64,000 nt of DNA from Brienomyrus brachyistius (taxonomy: Eukaryota > Chordata > Actinopteri > Osteoglossiformes > Mormyridae), in NCBI RefSeq assembly GCF_023856365.1, contig NC_064548.1, positions 14,863,642 to 14,927,641 on the forward strand, in the 5' to 3' direction. The translations under genes and the position numbers were made by a program. Under the pieces are notes generated by a model. That model did no database searches and was not told where the DNA came from. It saw nothing but the letters and a program-made list of their open reading frames with translations. Shown in pieces: positions 61,914 to 64,000 of the stretch (positions are counted from its first letter, which is position 1; the number at the start of each line of letters is the position of its first letter).

Positions 61914-64000
61914 AAGGTTTTGTCTGTGTTAAATTACCACCCCATACTGCATATCAGTGACAGCAACAGAAAGAGGAACATATATTTTATTAAGAAGATG
62001 CTTTTATCCAAAGTGATATACAGTTGAGAAAGCCGGGTCAGACAGTTCCTGAAGTGATACAGGGTTAGGGGCCTTGCTCAAGGAACTAATAGCGAGATCA
62101 TTTTGTCAACTGTGGGATTTATACCAACAACCTTCCAGTGACAGACACAGTCTCCTAACCTATAGAATATAGTCTGAATGCCCGAAATGACAATGAGACA
62201 TTCCCTGACGCGTGACCCTACAAACACTGCATGTTTTTCTAAGCTCAAATCCAAGTTATTTTTGGTAATTCATTGATGTGTCAGGTTTTTAACAGGATCT
62301 TGTAGGTCATGATGTTTCAGGACATAAAACAGTGGGTCACATCCTTTTATTAATCAGGAAGGTGCGCTCACTTCACACAGGAAAGCCAAGTGCCATCTTC
62401 TCTGTTGAGTTTTGTCAGCATGGCTTGTAATAGTGATCTGTGTGATGGGGAAGGACATCCCACGGTAAGAGAGGCAGTACACAGTTCTTCAGCTAAGGAA
62501 GCAGCGCCTTTTTCCTGGTCATTGTGCTATGGAGCACTCTGATTCTGGTGATTCAGTATGGCTGAATCAAACCGTTGTACGACATCAACTTTGTTTTGTA
62601 GGCATCACAGATTTGTTTTGACTTTTTTCAGAATCAATGTCCCATAAAACTCTTATTGTCTTCATTCACCTTAGTAATGTTTTTTCCTCTCCCAAAGAAA
62701 TGCAGTCCTAATCATAGTAATGGGTTGAAATGTCTTGTGTTTACCCGGTTTGTATTGTCCCGCCAGTGACGTCTGGCATGTTTCATTGGCTGAAAAATAG
62801 TTTCTCTGTGGGGACAATAAAGTACCTACCTACCTATCAACCAACCAGCTAACAAACAAACAAACAAAGCAAAAAAACAACAAGCAAAACAAACCAAACA
62901 AACAAATCAACCCAAAACCAATCAAAGAAGTAATGAAGAAACATTCAGGGATGGAACTTAAGAATTTTGGCTACAAACTGAGCTTTCTCCATTTATCCGT
63001 AAAACTATGGCATCCACGCTCTTGATCATTCACTCTCCTGAACAGAGGGTGCCACTGAGGTACTAGTGAAAGGCTTTGTGACATAAACAGATTCTAACGC
63101 TGTGCACAGAGAGGGTGCAACTGTGGTGTGATGGGTACGTGAACTGGGATGTGTCAGACCACACTGTAGGATACTGTGCTTTCTGCAATTAAAGATGTAA
63201 ATGGCAAATTCATATAGGGGCAGTTCTCTTATTTTAAAATCAAATCAATAGAGCCTTACTGCTGTGTTTGCTATGCAGGTCAGCAGGTCATCAAGGAGTA
63301 TTATAACCCGATATAGGTTGATTATTTTTATATATATATAAAATCTCCAATAGATTTTCAATGAACTGATGTAATAAAGAGTGGTTCTATAAAATGCGAT
63401 GTTGATGTAATACTTTGAGTTCTAACTTAAACAGCGATATCCTATTGAATTCAGTGTTCTTCAGCTATAGTGACCCAACTGAAATAAAACTAATGCTGCA
63501 AGAAAGGTACAACCAACTAGGGTGAAAAGCGGTTAGAGTGAGCTGGACAGGGCACTGGGCCAGGTCTGGACAGTACACTCATTGATACCACACACTGCTC
63601 TCCCACTCGCTCTGCTCAGAGCACCCAGCTACAGTAACAATGCAATGTAAATACTTTTATGCCAAGACAAGAATAGCTTCTTGCTGAACAACAGCAACAT
63701 GGAAAAGGCAGAACCATGTCCTTCCTTCCTGCAACTTCTACATTTTCTAACTATTTAACCTCTATATAAAAAGTTTTATACACCTTCAGTTCCTCATCGG
63801 AATTGTTGCATATTGTAAGAATTTTATTGAAATTCTTACAGTACAAGGACCATGTTTTCCATGTGGTTTTTGATCACTGCTTCTTGACCGATTCTTTGCT
63901 CCCTTCCTGCCAGACAGTGACCGTTTTTTGTCTAGTGTTCCCTGAGGACCAGTTTGGGAAACATTATTTAGACAACTCAGTGTTGTCCATTCTAATATAA
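61914..64000. other. Downstream of the L4 membrane exon, no gene identified
   Basis: A fish repeat piece lies at about 61985-62160 (ATGCTTTTATCCAAAGTGAT, then GGCCTTGCTCAAGGAACTAA). An AAAC-rich stretch lies at about 62850-62920. A tail exon for L4 may be here but I cannot place it. The frame open at the right edge has no recognised domain. Confidence 0.4.

Overview
The window is genomic DNA of a ray-finned fish, most likely a teleost. It has intron-split genes with GT/AG splice sites, immunoglobulin-superfamily (IgSF) receptors, and fish-type repeats: a tRNA-derived SINE with an (ATCC)n end, Tc1/mariner and hAT transposons, L2-type LINE pieces and short LTRs. No species can be named. All host genes found are on the + strand.

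The window is one immune gene cluster holding relatives of both partners of the CD200 (OX-2) / CD200 receptor inhibitory pair. Left part (1-22740): CD200 receptor-like genes. R1 (661-6347) has a leader, one V domain, a transmembrane segment and a short tail. R2 (10095-11804) has V, C and transmembrane exons but no leader exon that I can find. R1psi (13164-13650) is a broken copy of R1. R3 (19371-21628) has an open V gene whose C domain is cut to 22 residues by an in-frame loss of 198 nt. The R1 upstream region occurs three times (near 1, 12430 and 22440), so the left part grew by duplication of blocks of about 10-12 kb.

Right part (27477-61913): CD200-like ligand genes. L1 (27477-32073), L2 (35971-38269, or to 44348 with downstream exons) and L3 (45197-49741, or to 54957) share the plan leader / V / C / short stalk / transmembrane / tail. 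L4 (58273-61913) is a more distant relative with two V domains before the C domain.

The most unusual feature is downstream of the L2 and L3 transmembrane exons. Instead of one short tail exon, each gene is followed by an array of 19-42 nt exon-like units with good splice sites. Nearly all are symmetric, entering and leaving in phase 2, so any combination keeps the frame. In L3 the array is a tandem repeat of 1351, 1351 and 1341 bp. Each full unit carries three microexons, a terminal exon with its own stop and an AATAAA. This looks like a modular, copy-number-variable cytoplasmic tail with alternative 3' ends. It is inferred from sequence alone and needs transcript evidence.

The exon models are my own reading of splice sites and phases. 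Coding lengths add up to whole codons for R1 (183 aa), R3 (224 aa), L1 (294 aa), L2 short (305 aa) and long (396 aa), and L3 (343 aa with one tail unit). The start of R2 and the first junction of L4 are unresolved. Most remaining DNA is repeats or has no recognisable content.
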